This document shows, one piece after another, positions 1 to 11,065 of a stretch of 64,000 nt of DNA. The position numbers and the translations under genes are program-made. This stretch comes from Arion vulgaris. Its lineage: Eukaryota; Mollusca; Gastropoda; Stylommatophora; Arionidae. Each line of letters starts with the position of its first letter. Positions within the stretch are counted from its first letter, which is position 1. The notes under the pieces were generated by a model, which saw only the letters and a program-made list of their open reading frames with translations, was not told the DNA's origin and did not search any database. Where the stretch lies: positions 28,038,099 to 28,102,098 of the forward strand of contig CM036758.1 of the NCBI GenBank assembly GCA_020796225.1. The letters are read 5' to 3'.

Positions 1-207
1 AGCTTCAACTTTCTGGATCTAATTGTGGTTGAAGTAGAAATAAAACATGCTTATGATAAGAATTAAATCAAGACCAATCAGTGAGGAGCATAATAGAGCC
101 CATCAGCATCAACATTTGTTGACAGCTGTCCTTATTGTGTATTCACAGTTAGTGGGTCGGACAGGACATACAGATTGAAGATTACAGTACATGACTGTCA
201 CAATAGT
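1..207. other. AT-rich sequence, no gene seen
   Basis: No coding frame with family resemblance and no repeat recognised in this left edge. The next base group is the TTAA flank of a piggyBac-type MITE. Confidence 0.5.
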
Positions 208-751
208 TTAACTCTTTCCATGCCAAGTTATTTCCTCAATTTTTAAACAGTTAATTCAAGGAGGTTAAAAAAACCATCCCAACTTCTCGTCAATAAATAA
301 ACATATATATTATTATATACTAAATTGAAGATGATGGCGTCTGTGGCTTAGGGGATAGTGACTTGGTCTGCTAACCCCGACGTTCTGAGTTCGAATCACA
401 CTGCGGACAGTTTGGCTGCAAATTGTTTCGTGTGGATTTTTACAAAATGACGATGGCACCACTCGTTCAGAAAGCAATGGCAAACTACTGAACGTAATAA
501 TGCCTAGAAAAATAACAAACAGCGTTAAAAGCTGGGGTTGATTCGCAAAGTCCTGTAAAGGATATGCAATTAACTTTAAACTGAAAAACTGGACAACCTA
601 ATACAATAACATGGTTAAAAAGTAGTAGAAGTAAAATAGAAGTAAAACTAGAAAGACTTCTTATAAGGGAAGCAGCTCTGTGGCGCAGTGTGCGGTTAAT
701 GACGTTCAACTGACTTCCGCTGTGTGCAGTGAAAAGCGCGGAAAGAGTTAA
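208..751 (-). mobile_element. piggyBac-derived MITE with a SINE nested inside
   Basis: The element is bounded by TTAA at 208-211 and 748-751 and starts and ends with the terminal motif CTCTTTCC. Its left part matches the reverse complement of the right end of the piggyBac transposon at 5208-7847 (shared ATAAATAAACATATAT and AAAACTGGACAACCTA segments). Its right part matches the reverse complement of that transposon's left end (shared GCGCCACAG and TCTTTCTAGTTTTACTTCT segments). It is therefore an internally deleted, non-autonomous copy in minus orientation. A tRNA-derived SINE occupies 331-577 within it. Confidence 0.85.
331..577 (+). mobile_element. tRNA-derived SINE, copy 1
   Basis: The head carries an RNA polymerase III A-box-like stretch (TGGCTTAGGGGATAGTGAC, near 343) and a B box (GAGTTCGAATCAC, near 388). 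A tRNA-unrelated body follows (AAAGCAATGGCAAACTACTG, near 472). A second copy lies at 13573-13818. Imperfect 8-bp flanks (AAATTGAA at 323-330, AAACTGAA at 578-585) fit a target-site duplication inside the MITE. Confidence 0.8.
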
Positions 752-872
752 AGGTTCATTTTTTCATGTCACCTTCATAAGGGGGAAAAAACAAACCTGA
801 CCATAGCAGGGTTTGAACTTACATCCTCAAAATTGAGGTCCTAACCACTCAGCCACCAACTTCTCTGACATA
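752..872 (-). mobile_element. tRNA-like SINE head (probable)
   Basis: On the minus strand the sequence reads with an A box TGGCTGAGTGG and a B-box-like GTTCAAACCC about 40 bases later, as in a Ser/Leu-type tRNA. The anticodon arm does not form a proper 7-base loop, so this is more likely a tRNA-derived SINE head or tRNA pseudogene than a working tRNA. Confidence 0.45.
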
Positions 873-945
873 GACCATCAACAATTATCACTCAAATTAA
901 TAAAATATCAGATTTGAATATTGCAATATCACATTTTCAATTTAC

Positions 946-1383
946 TTGTGCCCATTACAGTACACAAATTTCAGTCATGGAAAGATTAGTTTATTAAGTA
1001 GATTAAATGTGTCTTTTGCTCTGAGGGCCACAGAGATGTGGTTTTACAGAAGAATGATGAGAATCCCATGGACTGCTAAAATGACTAATGTGGAGGTGTT
1101 GAATGAGGTAAGACACAGAGAAAGTCTATCATCAATATAAGAAAAAGGCAGTCATCATTTTTGGGACACATGATGAGAAGTGGAGGTTTAGAACATTGTG
1201 ACAACCGGTAAAATTGAGGGGAAATGAGACATAGGAAGACAGAGTAAGAAAATTTTGAATAGCCTGACTTCATGGCATGGAAGAGTGTCAACATCTGAGA
1301 TGATAGAAAACACCAGAGACAGAGATTTTTGGAGATCAAAGATCGCCCACGTCAATTGGCACGGCACCTGATGATGATGAAGT
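946..1383 (+). pseudogene. Non-LTR retrotransposon C-terminal fragment (RTE-like)
   Basis: The frame at 1000-1140 reads EMWFYRRMMRIPWTAKM, the usual text just after the reverse-transcriptase domain in RTE-like elements. A broken continuation resembles the REXWRS..AR tail. The fragment ends in a short TGATGATGA run near 1370, typical of RTE-type 3' ends. No reverse-transcriptase core is present, so this is a 5'-truncated, inactive copy. Confidence 0.75.
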
Positions 1384-3589
1384 GTGTATTTCGCTCTAAG
1401 TTTTATATCATTTAAAATTAATCAAATTATTAACAAATTAACTACCAAATGCAGCAGTATGCAACATTTATCTGTCCCATTTGGTCATGAGTCGCAGACG
1501 ATGCTACATGATTTGTTTCATTGTCATTTAGCTCAAACTCAATATTTACCACAACGCTTTCTGATTACTATCGGTTCTTAATTGATTCTTTCACCTTGTG
1601 ATATAAGTACATTCATTTATTTATAAAACTGCAAATTATTCGTCAAATTTCACTTTAAAAAGAAAACTGAAGTAAACTACAGCTTAATTTTTTACATCTC
1701 CTTCTTCTTCTTTGCGTTCGTTCTTTACGACCAATTTTAATCACTCTTTGTGATATGTTTGATGTTTGCCAAGAACGTGTATACGTTGCACATTGGTTGA
1801 TTGGTTGAAAGTTGGTGAAATGTTGCATATACACATGTAAACGGAATGTCTGAAAAATAAACATCTTTTTGAGACGTGATTTCCTTTCTTCACTTAATTG
1901 AGGTATACCAAAAAAAATAACACATCTTTACTTAACATAAGAGTATCATTTGAATTTATTGGATGATAACTGCAGATGCTCCCTTTATTCTAGAATTGAA
2001 GATTTGACTATGCCACCAACAAAACTGTTTTATGTCATAGATTATAGTGAATTATATTTACCAGGGTCTCAATAATTATGTTGCCTAAAATCTTGAAAGA
2101 AACTTGCCACTTTAAGAAAACTGCTTGACCCACATTAAGTAAAATTATAAATTCACAGGGATATAAAAAATGTAAGGCCGTCTGCAAAAATGTATTGCAA
2201 TGGTGTTTTGAAATAATTTATAAAGTTTGGAGGCAAACATTTCTAAACAAATTATTGTCCTCTCTGTTGATGGTTACGGGATACATGGAATCCTATTGTA
2301 AGCAATTATTGGAGTTTGGTAGTAGCTCAGGCAACAAAAATGACAAGGCGTATCAGATTGTTATTAAATGACTTGCATTGATTTAACAAGAGCCTTAGAT
2401 GACAGGGCAAAATAAAGGACAAAACATGATCAGATGGATTTAACATCAGTCTTCAGATTGTCTAAGTGAAGAATAAGAATGAATCATAAAGAAACTAGTT
2501 CAGTTTAGAGATATGATTAGTCTATTTTAACACCAGTCTTCAGATCATCAAATTCAAGAACAGGGATAGGATGCAGTGAAGAGATCAGTCTATTTTAACA
2601 CCAGTCTTCAGACTGAATAAAATTTGAAAATGAGCCATTAAATATTCTTTACCCTTGCAAAAACATAAATGTGAAATAAACATTGAGCAAATATAAATAT
2701 AAATTTTTTTAAAAACACCAAAATAATCCCAAATAAATTCAAACATGTACAGAGGAATGCATTCTTGTAAAAATAAAACAAGGATAAAATGTGAATGGAA
2801 TTCAAGACAAAGAAGTTATAAAACACGCATGACATGAAAATATAACAATATTTACACATGGCCAGAGAAACATCATTTCTCCACAAAACAGGAGAGAACA
2901 ACAAAACTTATCAACATTCTTCCCTGCCCCAAATAGGAGCACTGTGCCACCACTAGAACTAGTCTCATTGTAAAATGTCATCACAAAAGAATTTTATGAG
3001 CTTTTACAGTATCATTTCTATTGTAATTTGTTTTACATGTCAGGTTGCTAGCCCTTTATTTCCAGTTGTTATCACTTATCCAAAGGTTTTCTGTCTATCT
3101 TCTTTAATCCTGCATTACTACTTGCCGTCTACAACATTGTGGTCTTCATCTTATTCCCTTTGTCTTTGTTGTTCTGCTAATTTTTCTAGCCCCTGAACAT
3201 GTGCTTAAGTACAAGCTGATATTCCTCTTTTATTTCTTTATTTTTGAGCCTTAAACTGTTTTCCAATAGTCATTATTTTCTGGTATTATAAATTGTCAAT
3301 TTCAGTATCAATTTACCAATGTATACGTTAGGTAACATCTTCCTACATTTGCCCCTCTGTATGCACAGACATCCAGGAATTATGTTATGATATTTCTAAA
3401 AAGTGGTCTCAGGACCATGGAATGACTTCACTGCATCGAGTTTCCACATATGGTTCAGTCACTCTTCACTTTTCATAGAAAAAACATGCAGAGAGTATTG
3501 CACAAAGCATGAACTACATATCTCCCATCAACTGGCCTAAGGGATTTCCAGGAAAAATACCTTCATGAATTAAACACCCCAGTCAGGAT
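1384..3589. other. Gene-free AT-rich sequence with a local repeat
   Basis: Apart from the SINE fragment at 1697-1807, the recognisable structure is a phrase close to TTTTAACACCAGTCTTCAGA, recurring near 2438, 2525 and 2597. Segment 3420-3500 resembles 24395-24480 and is probably an old interspersed repeat. No exon-like frame seen. Confidence 0.45.
1697..1807 (-). mobile_element. SINE with GAAGAAG tail, 5'-truncated copy
   Basis: Minus-strand sequence matches the last roughly 110 bases of the SINE family described at 8018-8263, including ATTAAAATTGGTCGTAAAGA and the GAAGAAGAAG tail at the low-coordinate end. The head is missing. Confidence 0.85.
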
Positions 3590-4210
3590 TGACATTCGCC
3601 AGAGAGGAAAGCACTACCAATATCTACATTGACAATCGCCCATTAAAACAAGTAAAAGACTTCACATACCTGGGGAGCATTTTTTAGCAAACAGAAGAAT
3701 AACTAATGAAATTCAACACAGATGCATCAAAGCAAATCATATGATAGGACAAATGGCGCCAATTTTAAAATGCAAACATGTCATCATAAACACAAAAAAG
3801 AGCAATGTTCAGCACAATCTTTCTCCCCACATTATGCTACCAGTGTCAAACCTGGTCACTGACAACAAATGATAGAAGAAAACTAGTCACGACAGAAATG
3901 AAGTGTCTACGCAGTATGCTGGGTGTAACAAGAAGAGACCGATTGAGAAATGAAGACATCAGGAAAAAGTGGGTACAACATCAGTACTAGACTTCATCAC
4001 GAAACAACAAATTAAATGGTTCGGTCATGTAAGCAGATTACCATCAGACAGTGCACCTCAAAAGCAATGCTGCTCCGATACAATGGGTACAAAACAAAAG
4101 GTCAGCCCCGCAAAAGATGGACCTCAGAGGTAACGAAAGACACTATGAAGCGCACACAAAGGCCGGTTTTATAAATCTCTTCTTGACCTAACACTGTGAG
4201 GCAGACAGGA
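3590..4210 (+). pseudogene. Non-LTR retrotransposon C-terminal fragment (RTE-like)
   Basis: A frame at 3805-3990 contains the text CYQCQTWSLTTNDRRKL followed by EMKCLRSMLGVTRRDRLRN, the thumb-region signature of RTE-like reverse transcriptases. Further broken text (a WFGHV-like stretch near 4017, then RPRKRW-like text near 4110) follows in other frames. Several stops and frameshifts mark it as dead. Confidence 0.75.
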
Positions 4211-5203
4211 TTGGAGAAAAGAAAGAAAAGAAAGTCAGGATTGAAAACCACAACCTTCAGGATGCAAGGCAAACTGCTCAACTACTTTGCCACAGAAAAT
4301 CCCTAATATACTTGGTATAGTGCAGGAGTCCAAACCTCCCTAACAAAGAGACCAAAGTCTCACTTGCAGAATGGAATCATTTAGCAGAGAAAATGTCTGT
4401 CATTTGAATGTTACTATTGCCATTATTACATTATTATATAAAGTAACTTTGACAAAGTATGCATATCATATATAATACAATTCACAGATATTACATGGCA
4501 CAGAATTATTAACATGATGGATGTAATGCTTTGTATTTTAGAACTGATTGAAAGATTATTCTACTTCAGCTTTCTTCACCTTTGTAGTTCATCGTTTCAG
4601 TTATCTCCATTCAACTATGCTCTTAAGCCTTCTTTTTCTAATTGTTGACTGCTAGTATTTGATTGAAATATTGAACATAAATAAACAAATATTGATTACA
4701 AAAATAAAAAAAACCTACCAATGGAAAAGTAATGTAATATATTAATGTTTCTAAACTGCTTCTAACATTATGATGGGCTTTCACCTAGTATTTAGATAAC
4801 TAGCTGTAGGCTGTTAATACTGAGAGTGCAAACATAATTACATGATTACTCATGTGATTTGACCATGGTTGTTTCATCAAATTGTCAACTATGGTCATTT
4901 CATCGACTTTAGAATCGTTTGTTACAAGCAATAATTTATTTTGCATATAATTATATCACAATCCCTAGTATGACTTCTGGCCAAGCAAAGAATTTATTAA
5001 AAAGCACATACAAATTAGTGTAATTTCTTCTCTATTAACTGTAATAATTAAACTGAAAACTCATCAACAGTGAGAGGGCAAACATAATAATAAAATTACA
5101 GACATGATTTGACCTTGCTAGAAGTGTCAACAAATCAATCAATGAATAGATTGGTATTTCAGTTGAAATGTTTATCTTATTTTATTAATGCATGTGGAAC
5201 TTC
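4211..5203. other. AT-rich sequence, no gene seen
   Basis: No coding frame, RNA gene or tandem repeat recognised. The stretch ends at the TTAA target of the piggyBac insertion. Confidence 0.45.
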
Positions 5204-5207
5204 TTAA

Positions 5208-7847
5208 CTCTTTCCGCGCTTTAAGCCGCACACTGCGCCACAGCGACTTCTGTTGCACGCTTTAAGCCGTACCCTGCGCCATTCAAGTTGTGCCATTCGC
5301 CATTCGTCGTTCGAATTGTTCCGTTTATACGTCTTTCTAGTTTTACTTCTACTAATTTTAGTTTTTAATAGTATTCTTCCGGTTCCTAACTTAAATAGCG
5401 TCACTTTCACTTTTGATTTCATCGTTCATTCACCCACGTTGCAATTTGCTTCAAGTTTATTTTTCGTTGCTACAGACGCATTTTTTTAAAACAAATCAAT
5501 ATGGAACCAGGCCCATCAGGTAACAAGCGTACTATGCGTGTTTCAGAGACAGGCGCTTATTTTCTTAGAAAATGTATGAATGATTCTGATAATAGTAGTA
5601 TTAGTGATGATTCGGATCCCGAATATATCGAAGAGATTCAGGCAAATGAGAATCATTCAAACCATCAAAGCCCAACTGGAGCAGCTAGCTGCAGCCAGTA
5701 TGATTCCGATGCTGAGCCGCCTGTGCCAAAACGTCCGAGATCTGCTGTAAAAACTGGTACTGGAAACGGCAGAGGTAGAGGAAAATTTGCAGCTCGAACA
5801 ACAGCTGCCCCAGTGCCAGTGGTAAGAGAGGAATGGCAGGAGATAAGAGAAGGCTCTACAAAAATGCTTTAGATTCCACCCAAAGCAACAGCCAGGTGTG
5901 TCTCCTGAGTCAGGGCTTACCTCAGATTCGACAGCACTTGAATGTTTTTCATTGCTGTTTGATGATGAGGTAAAGTCTTTACTTATGAAGACAATAAACT
6001 CTTATGCCAGGAGTAAAATTATTGTCAACACTCCATCTCTCCAACGGTCAGTGTTCTCTCGTTGGTTGACATTACGTCCCACGAGGTTGACAAATTTCTG
6101 GCCGTAATGATTATGATTGGAATTGCCAGACGGCCTGAGATCCCTGATTACTGGTCTCTGGCACCTGAGTTTTATGCTCCATGGTTCCACGTAATGTTTA
6201 CTCGTAAACGCTTCCAAGATATATACTTTACGATGCTCCATGCAGGCGAGGAACATTCTGAAGGAAAAGATAAAATTGAACCCTTCATGAATGTTCTCCT
6301 GAAAAAGTATCGAGCTGCGTTCTACCCGTATCAAGAACTCAGTATTGATGAGATGGTGATCGGGTATAAAGGGAGGTGGAAGTTCAAGCAGTACAATGCC
6401 AGCAAGCCAAGCAAATACCATATAAAAACCTTTGGCCTGTGCGACTCGCACTGGGATACGTCCACAACATCTTACCATATTTTGGTGCGGACACATCTTA
6501 TAATCCTGAAATTGATTATACATCAAGTCACGCAGTGAAAATATTTGATACATTACTTGCTAATGTTGGAACGGGCATAAGATATATGCAGATCGTTTTT
6601 ACACGACCCGTGTCCTTGTTGATTACCTGCTTGAGCACAAGCAATATTACACAGGCACGCTCAACATCAATCGCGTTGGCTTTCCTCTGCAACTGAAGTC
6701 CCTCAACCTTGCATACCGTGAAATGCGCTGGTTTCAAAATCAGGATGAAACCATGATGTGCGTTGGTTATAGGGATAAAAAAAGCAAAGAAGAGTGTCCT
6801 CATGGTGAGCACAGACGCGGTTGTTGAGACAACACGATGCAAGGATGTTGACAAGCCATCCATGATACACAAATACAACAAATACATGAATGGGTGTGAC
6901 AAGTTAGACCAAAAAGTCACCTATTATTGTTCTTTTGAAAGGAAAACAATAAAATGGTGGAAGAAGGTGTTTTATTGGCTACTTGAAGTCACCCAAGTCA
7001 ACTCCTTCATTCTGTACACCTTGACGCGAGAAGCAGACACGACAGGATTGTCCCTGAAGAAGTTCAAACGAGAGCTTCTGACACAGCTAACACAGCGTGC
7101 CGCTGTGACATTTCCTGAAGAAGGTCTTGCTCTCGAAGCGCGGTCGACAACCAGCTGCAAACCCCATGGCACCTCCAAGATAAGAAACACATCATTTCTT
7201 ATATCAAACGGGATAGAAGTTGTGTTGTCTGTGCTACTCCCACGGAACGCAAGCGCACCCACTTTGTTTGCCTAGGATGCCCGAATCAGCCACATTTACA
7301 TCCTAAGGATTGTTTTGAGGCCTTCCACAAAGTGTAGTCAGTTATTCACTAACTGCATGGTCACAGTGTACAGTGTACAGTTTATTTTGTCATTTTTTTC
7401 AATTTTTGTGTTTTCGCCAACATTTTCATCATCATAATTGTGTGTCAACTTTTCATCATATCTTCATTTCTATTGGATATATTGTTATAAAATTTTGCCT
7501 GGACTTCACAAATTGGATTACAAAATAATTTCTAGAAGCACATAGGGATACATTCTGAAGATGCTGTTATAATGTCAAGTAAGTGTTGCATATGTCACTA
7601 ACAATTTATAATTTTTCTATTTATGTTGTCATATTTGTCCCAGTTTCTTCTAAAATATTCCATGTATTGCTATTTAACTTTGTTATTCTAATAGGTTGTC
7701 CAGTTTTCTTCAAATTAGTATATGATAAGATATATATATGTTTATTTATTGATGAGTAGTTATGATTTGAAAAAAAATAACCCATTGCATTTTTACCTCC
7801 TTAAATTAAATGTGTAAAACTGAGGAAATAAATGGGCGGGGAAAGAG
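5208..7847 (+). mobile_element. piggyBac DNA transposon, near full length
   Basis: The 2.64-kb element is flanked by TTAA at 5204-5207 and 7848-7851, the obligatory piggyBac target. Its terminal inverted repeats are CTCTTTCCGCGC on the left and the reverse complement of GCGGGGAAAGAG on the right. It carries one decayed transposase gene (5501-7337). Related MITEs at 208-751 and 16366-17014 share both ends, so this element or a sister copy is their likely parent. Confidence 0.93.
5501..7337 (+). pseudogene. piggyBac transposase, frameshifted
   Basis: The reading starts at MEPGPSG, about 290 bases inside the left end, with an acidic then Arg-rich N-terminus. The DDD catalytic domain follows in changing frames: first Asp region ELSIDEMVIGYKGR near 6340, second Asp region YADRFYTTRVLVDYLLE near 6585, third Asp region YNKYMNGCDKLDQ near 6870. 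A C-terminal cysteine cluster (CVVCATPTERKRTHFVCLGC, near 7225) precedes a TAG at 7335-7337. At least four frame changes (near 5870, 6055, 6470 and 6590, and again before the cysteine cluster) mean no intact protein. The DDD and cysteine-rich C-terminus follow known piggyBac organisation. Activity would have to come from another copy. Confidence 0.92.
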
Positions 7848-8017
7848 TTAAGTAAAGCTGATGATAAATTTGTTTAAATATTCCACTTTACAACCGTCAA
7901 CAAAAGTATGAACAAAATTATATAGCCAGGCAACAAAATTAAACACACATATACTGAGTTTTGTAGGTGTATTCTCATGATTTATAGGATTATTATATCT
8001 CCAGTCAGCCAACGAAT

Positions 8018-8263
8018 CACCCGAGTGGTTACCGGCCCAAATTTGGGGTGTAAAGAATAGAACCACTGTTACCTGCCATGTATGTCATAAGAGGTGACTA
8101 AGTAGGTTTGGCTGAAATCGGATGCACATGTCCTAAACATGTCGAAATATATGCGTTTAGGGGCCTACCAAACCAATGTGCAATGTATACACGTTCTGGC
8201 AAAGATCAAACATATCACAAAGAGTGATTAAAATTGGTCGCAAAGAACAAACGCAAAGAAGAA
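8018..8263 (+). mobile_element. SINE with CGTAAGAGGCGACTAA-type head and GAAG tail
   Basis: Roughly 246-bp element with a 10-bp target-site duplication GCCAACGAAT (8008-8017 and 8264-8273). The head (GAGTGGTTACCGG, then AGAATAGAACCACTGTTACC) is shared with the LINE at 29632-31688. The tail ends AACGCAAAGAAGAA. There is no coding potential and no clear tRNA boxes. Other copies: 1697-1807, 11351-11591, 25239-25474, 28533-28784, 31775-31890, 63724-63980. Confidence 0.9.
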
Positions 8264-8619
8264 GCCAACGAATAACATATACATTTCATTAAGAATGGGA
8301 AGTATATTTGTGTCTTCTCAACTGGTTACAGCTATTGTTAGTTCCTATATATATATGGCACTTGGAAATTTAATTGGAGTCTACATCAATAACTTCTCCA
8401 TCAGCAACACTGAATGAACAAATGCGATGAAATTGTCACTGTTTTACAGAAAGTTGGAGAAATTTGTAGCAACATTTAACAACATGATATGGAATATTAG
8501 TTGCAGATTGTTACAGTTTAAAATGATGATGTTTGCAAATCTCTATTTACAATTTTTATTTCATGTTGTGTTGATGCCTGATAAGTGGTGCATCACAAAA
8601 CATCTAACATATGGCGCGC

Positions 8620-9035
8620 TAGATGAGAGCACACAGCCGGTTGGTGGACAGAAAAAATGCATCAAAGACACAAAATGCCTCTGAAATGCTTTGATATAGA
8701 TATTTGTGCTGGGAACCCCATGTGTAAGATCGTTAAATGCAGCGCTGCAACACCACTAGATGAGCGTGCATTGCTGAAAATCATCAAAATTGTCATACTG
8801 CTGAGCCGCAGAAAAAACTAGCAAAGACAGAAAACATAACACACACATACCCAACCCTGACCTGTGGTTGGGAATTGTTTTCCAAGATTGGACTCGACAG
8901 TCACCTCTGCACACACCAGAGAGGTGCAACAACACACATTTGAAGATGTTATCATCGCATGTGCTGGACAGCTATTACTATTTAAAATGTGTATGCATAT
9001 TAGTTATATGAGGACTATCATCATAGCACTCCAGA
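8620..9035 (+). pseudogene. LINE C-terminal fragment with zinc-finger remnant
   Basis: The plus strand is homologous to 24560-25035, which shows the KAQVRWTRHVARVPDKGI text of a non-LTR element's C-terminus. The part near 8860-8940 matches the region that in intact relatives encodes a C-terminal C2H2 finger (residual text around GNCFPRLDSTVTSAHTRE). Frames are broken throughout. Confidence 0.6.
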
Positions 9036-9385
9036 CATGTCCATAGATGCTGCTATCTCCACCTCAACAAGTCCAGCAGCCCAATATGCCAGTTCGATGT
9101 TGATTAATCAATCTCTTTGCATATTTGTATGCATATATTTCTGTATAGAATATATAGACAACCATTTCTCTTCACATTTAACATTATGATATTTCCAAAT
9201 TATGTCAGCAATCTCTACTATTGAAAATTTCATGCACATATTTTGATATAGGATTTATAGTTTGTAGACCATCAATTAGTGGAGTGTCTGGTCGAATAGC
9301 ATCTGGTTGAATGAATTAAAGCACTGGCTTCAATTTGGGAGACCCATGTTCTATGCCCGGTAAGATCAATGAGTTCTTTTCTGTC

Positions 9386-10330
9386 TTCTTCTTCTTCTGC
9401 ATTCTCACTAGATTGGGATTTCGATTCTCTAATAAAGGCAGCCGTCTGTCTCAGATTATCAGCCACACTATACAGTTTATCTTGAACACTGGCATAAGTG
9501 GGCCACCTCTTTCTTCTCAGGTCTGCATACTGGGGGCAGTTCTGTAGGATATGTTCTGTTGTCATACAGAACAAAGCCACAGGTTTTTGGTGCCTATCTT
9601 GAATTTAGTGTACAGGTGGTGTCTCATTCTGTTGTGACCCGTCCGGAGGAAAAGTATGGCTGTCTGGTCCCTTCTGGACAGTTGGTAATATCCATCGTTC
9701 TTGTTGCGTTTTTGGTGTTCTTTATCCCACTTTGCTTTGTAGTGCCCTTTGGTGATGGTTTTTGCTTCTTCATAGCTAACCAGGTTGTCATCTCAGGGTA
9801 TTCCTGCTCCCTCTTTAGCCAGTCTGTCAGCATCTTCATTCCCTTGATCTTGCAGTGAGGGTATCCACTGGATTACTACCCTCTCAGAGTCATGGGATAA
9901 CTGGGCTAAGGTTGACCTGAGGTCACTTAGTTCTGTGTTCCTTTCAGATTTCAGTGCTGAGATAGCGGACAATGCGTCAGTCAAAAGACTATTTTTCCAT
10001 ATATTTGGTTCATATTTTGTAGCGCCATTTTTGCATCTGTACTGAGGGCCTCTATCTCAGCCCTGAAATTGGTTGAGAACTTGCTGGTGGCCAGAGCTAA
10101 GGTTAGTTCTACTCCATTATTTAGTCTGAGGACAACTACCCCTCCTCCACTGCTGGTGGCATCTGTAGCTGAGCCATCCGTGTATGCATGTGTCCATGAG
10201 TCCATTGGGTAGTTTTCATTTATGTGTTTTTCTATCTGAGGCATAAAGAAAAAATCCTCTAACTTGAGTAGTTTCACTGCGACTGTACTAACCATGCTGC
10301 CATTAAATTCCACATGCTCAAGTCCCCCCT
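9386..10330 (-). pseudogene. I-like LINE 3' part: RNase H and C-terminal cysteine motif
   Basis: Minus-strand frames show an RNase H domain: HAYTDGSATDATSSGGG near 10190, EIEALSTDAKMAL near 10050, TDALSAISAL near 9970, and IQWIPSLQDQGNEDADRLA near 9855. In the last motif the usual SHCG..GNE text is damaged. A C-terminal [18 protein letters not shown] stretch follows near 9545. The 3' end is GCAGAAGAAGAAG near 9386-9400. The reverse transcriptase is absent (5'-truncated). It belongs to the same family as the copy at 50612-51129. Confidence 0.85.
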
Positions 10331-10590
10331 GTCTAGACCGCTCTAAAATACGGTATTAAAGGCAATAACGACAGTATTTTTTTAGACAATCATTTCCCAG
10401 TACATTTGACATCACAAATATTAAACAATTTAGTCATTAGGAACATTAGAGTTGAATATGTACAGAACAAAAAAATTGAATAAATAAAAAGTCTATTAAA
10501 AGTATTATGCACATTATTTGTGTTGGATTTGTTGACAACCATTTTACTGTACATTTGTCATAACTTAAGCAGTGGAATAGGAAACAGATT

Positions 10591-11065
10591 GTAGTCAGTT
10601 TAAGTAAACTACATCACTGAAACAACTAGGATATATCCCTGATCTATTCTTAGCAATCTAATGGGAAAATGTAGTCAGTTTAAGTAAACCATATCACTGA
10701 AACAACTAGGTATATCCTGATCTATTCTTAGCAATCTAATGGGAAAATGTAGTCAGTTTAAGTAAACCATATCACTGAAACAACTAGGGTATATCCCTGA
10801 TCTATTCTTAGCAATGTAATGGAAAAATGTAGTCAGTTTAAGTAACCCACATCACTAAAACTAGGGTATATCCCTGATCTATTCTTAGCAATGTAATGGA
10901 AAAATGTAGTCAGTTTAAGTAAACCATATCACTGAAACAACTAGGGTATATCCCTGATCTATTCTTAGCAATGTAATGGAAAAATGTAGTCAGTTTAAGT
11001 AAACCATATCACTGAAACAACTAGGGTATATCCCTGATCTATTCTTAGCAATGTAATGGAAAAAT
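10591..11065. repeat. 79-bp tandem repeat, six copies
   Basis: A unit beginning GTAGTCAGTTTAAGTAAACC and ending GCAATGTAATGGAAAAAT repeats six times with small indels. One copy lacks the GAAACAACT segment. No coding sense in any frame. Confidence 0.95.

Noticed and set aside
331..395. tRNA gene
   Set aside because: Only A- and B-box text is conserved. The fold is poor, and the same sequence is the head of a repeated SINE.
5204..5489. Small hydrophobic frames at the left end of the piggyBac element
   Set aside because: They lie within the terminal region upstream of the transposase start and have no homologue. The terminal-repeat explanation is sufficient.
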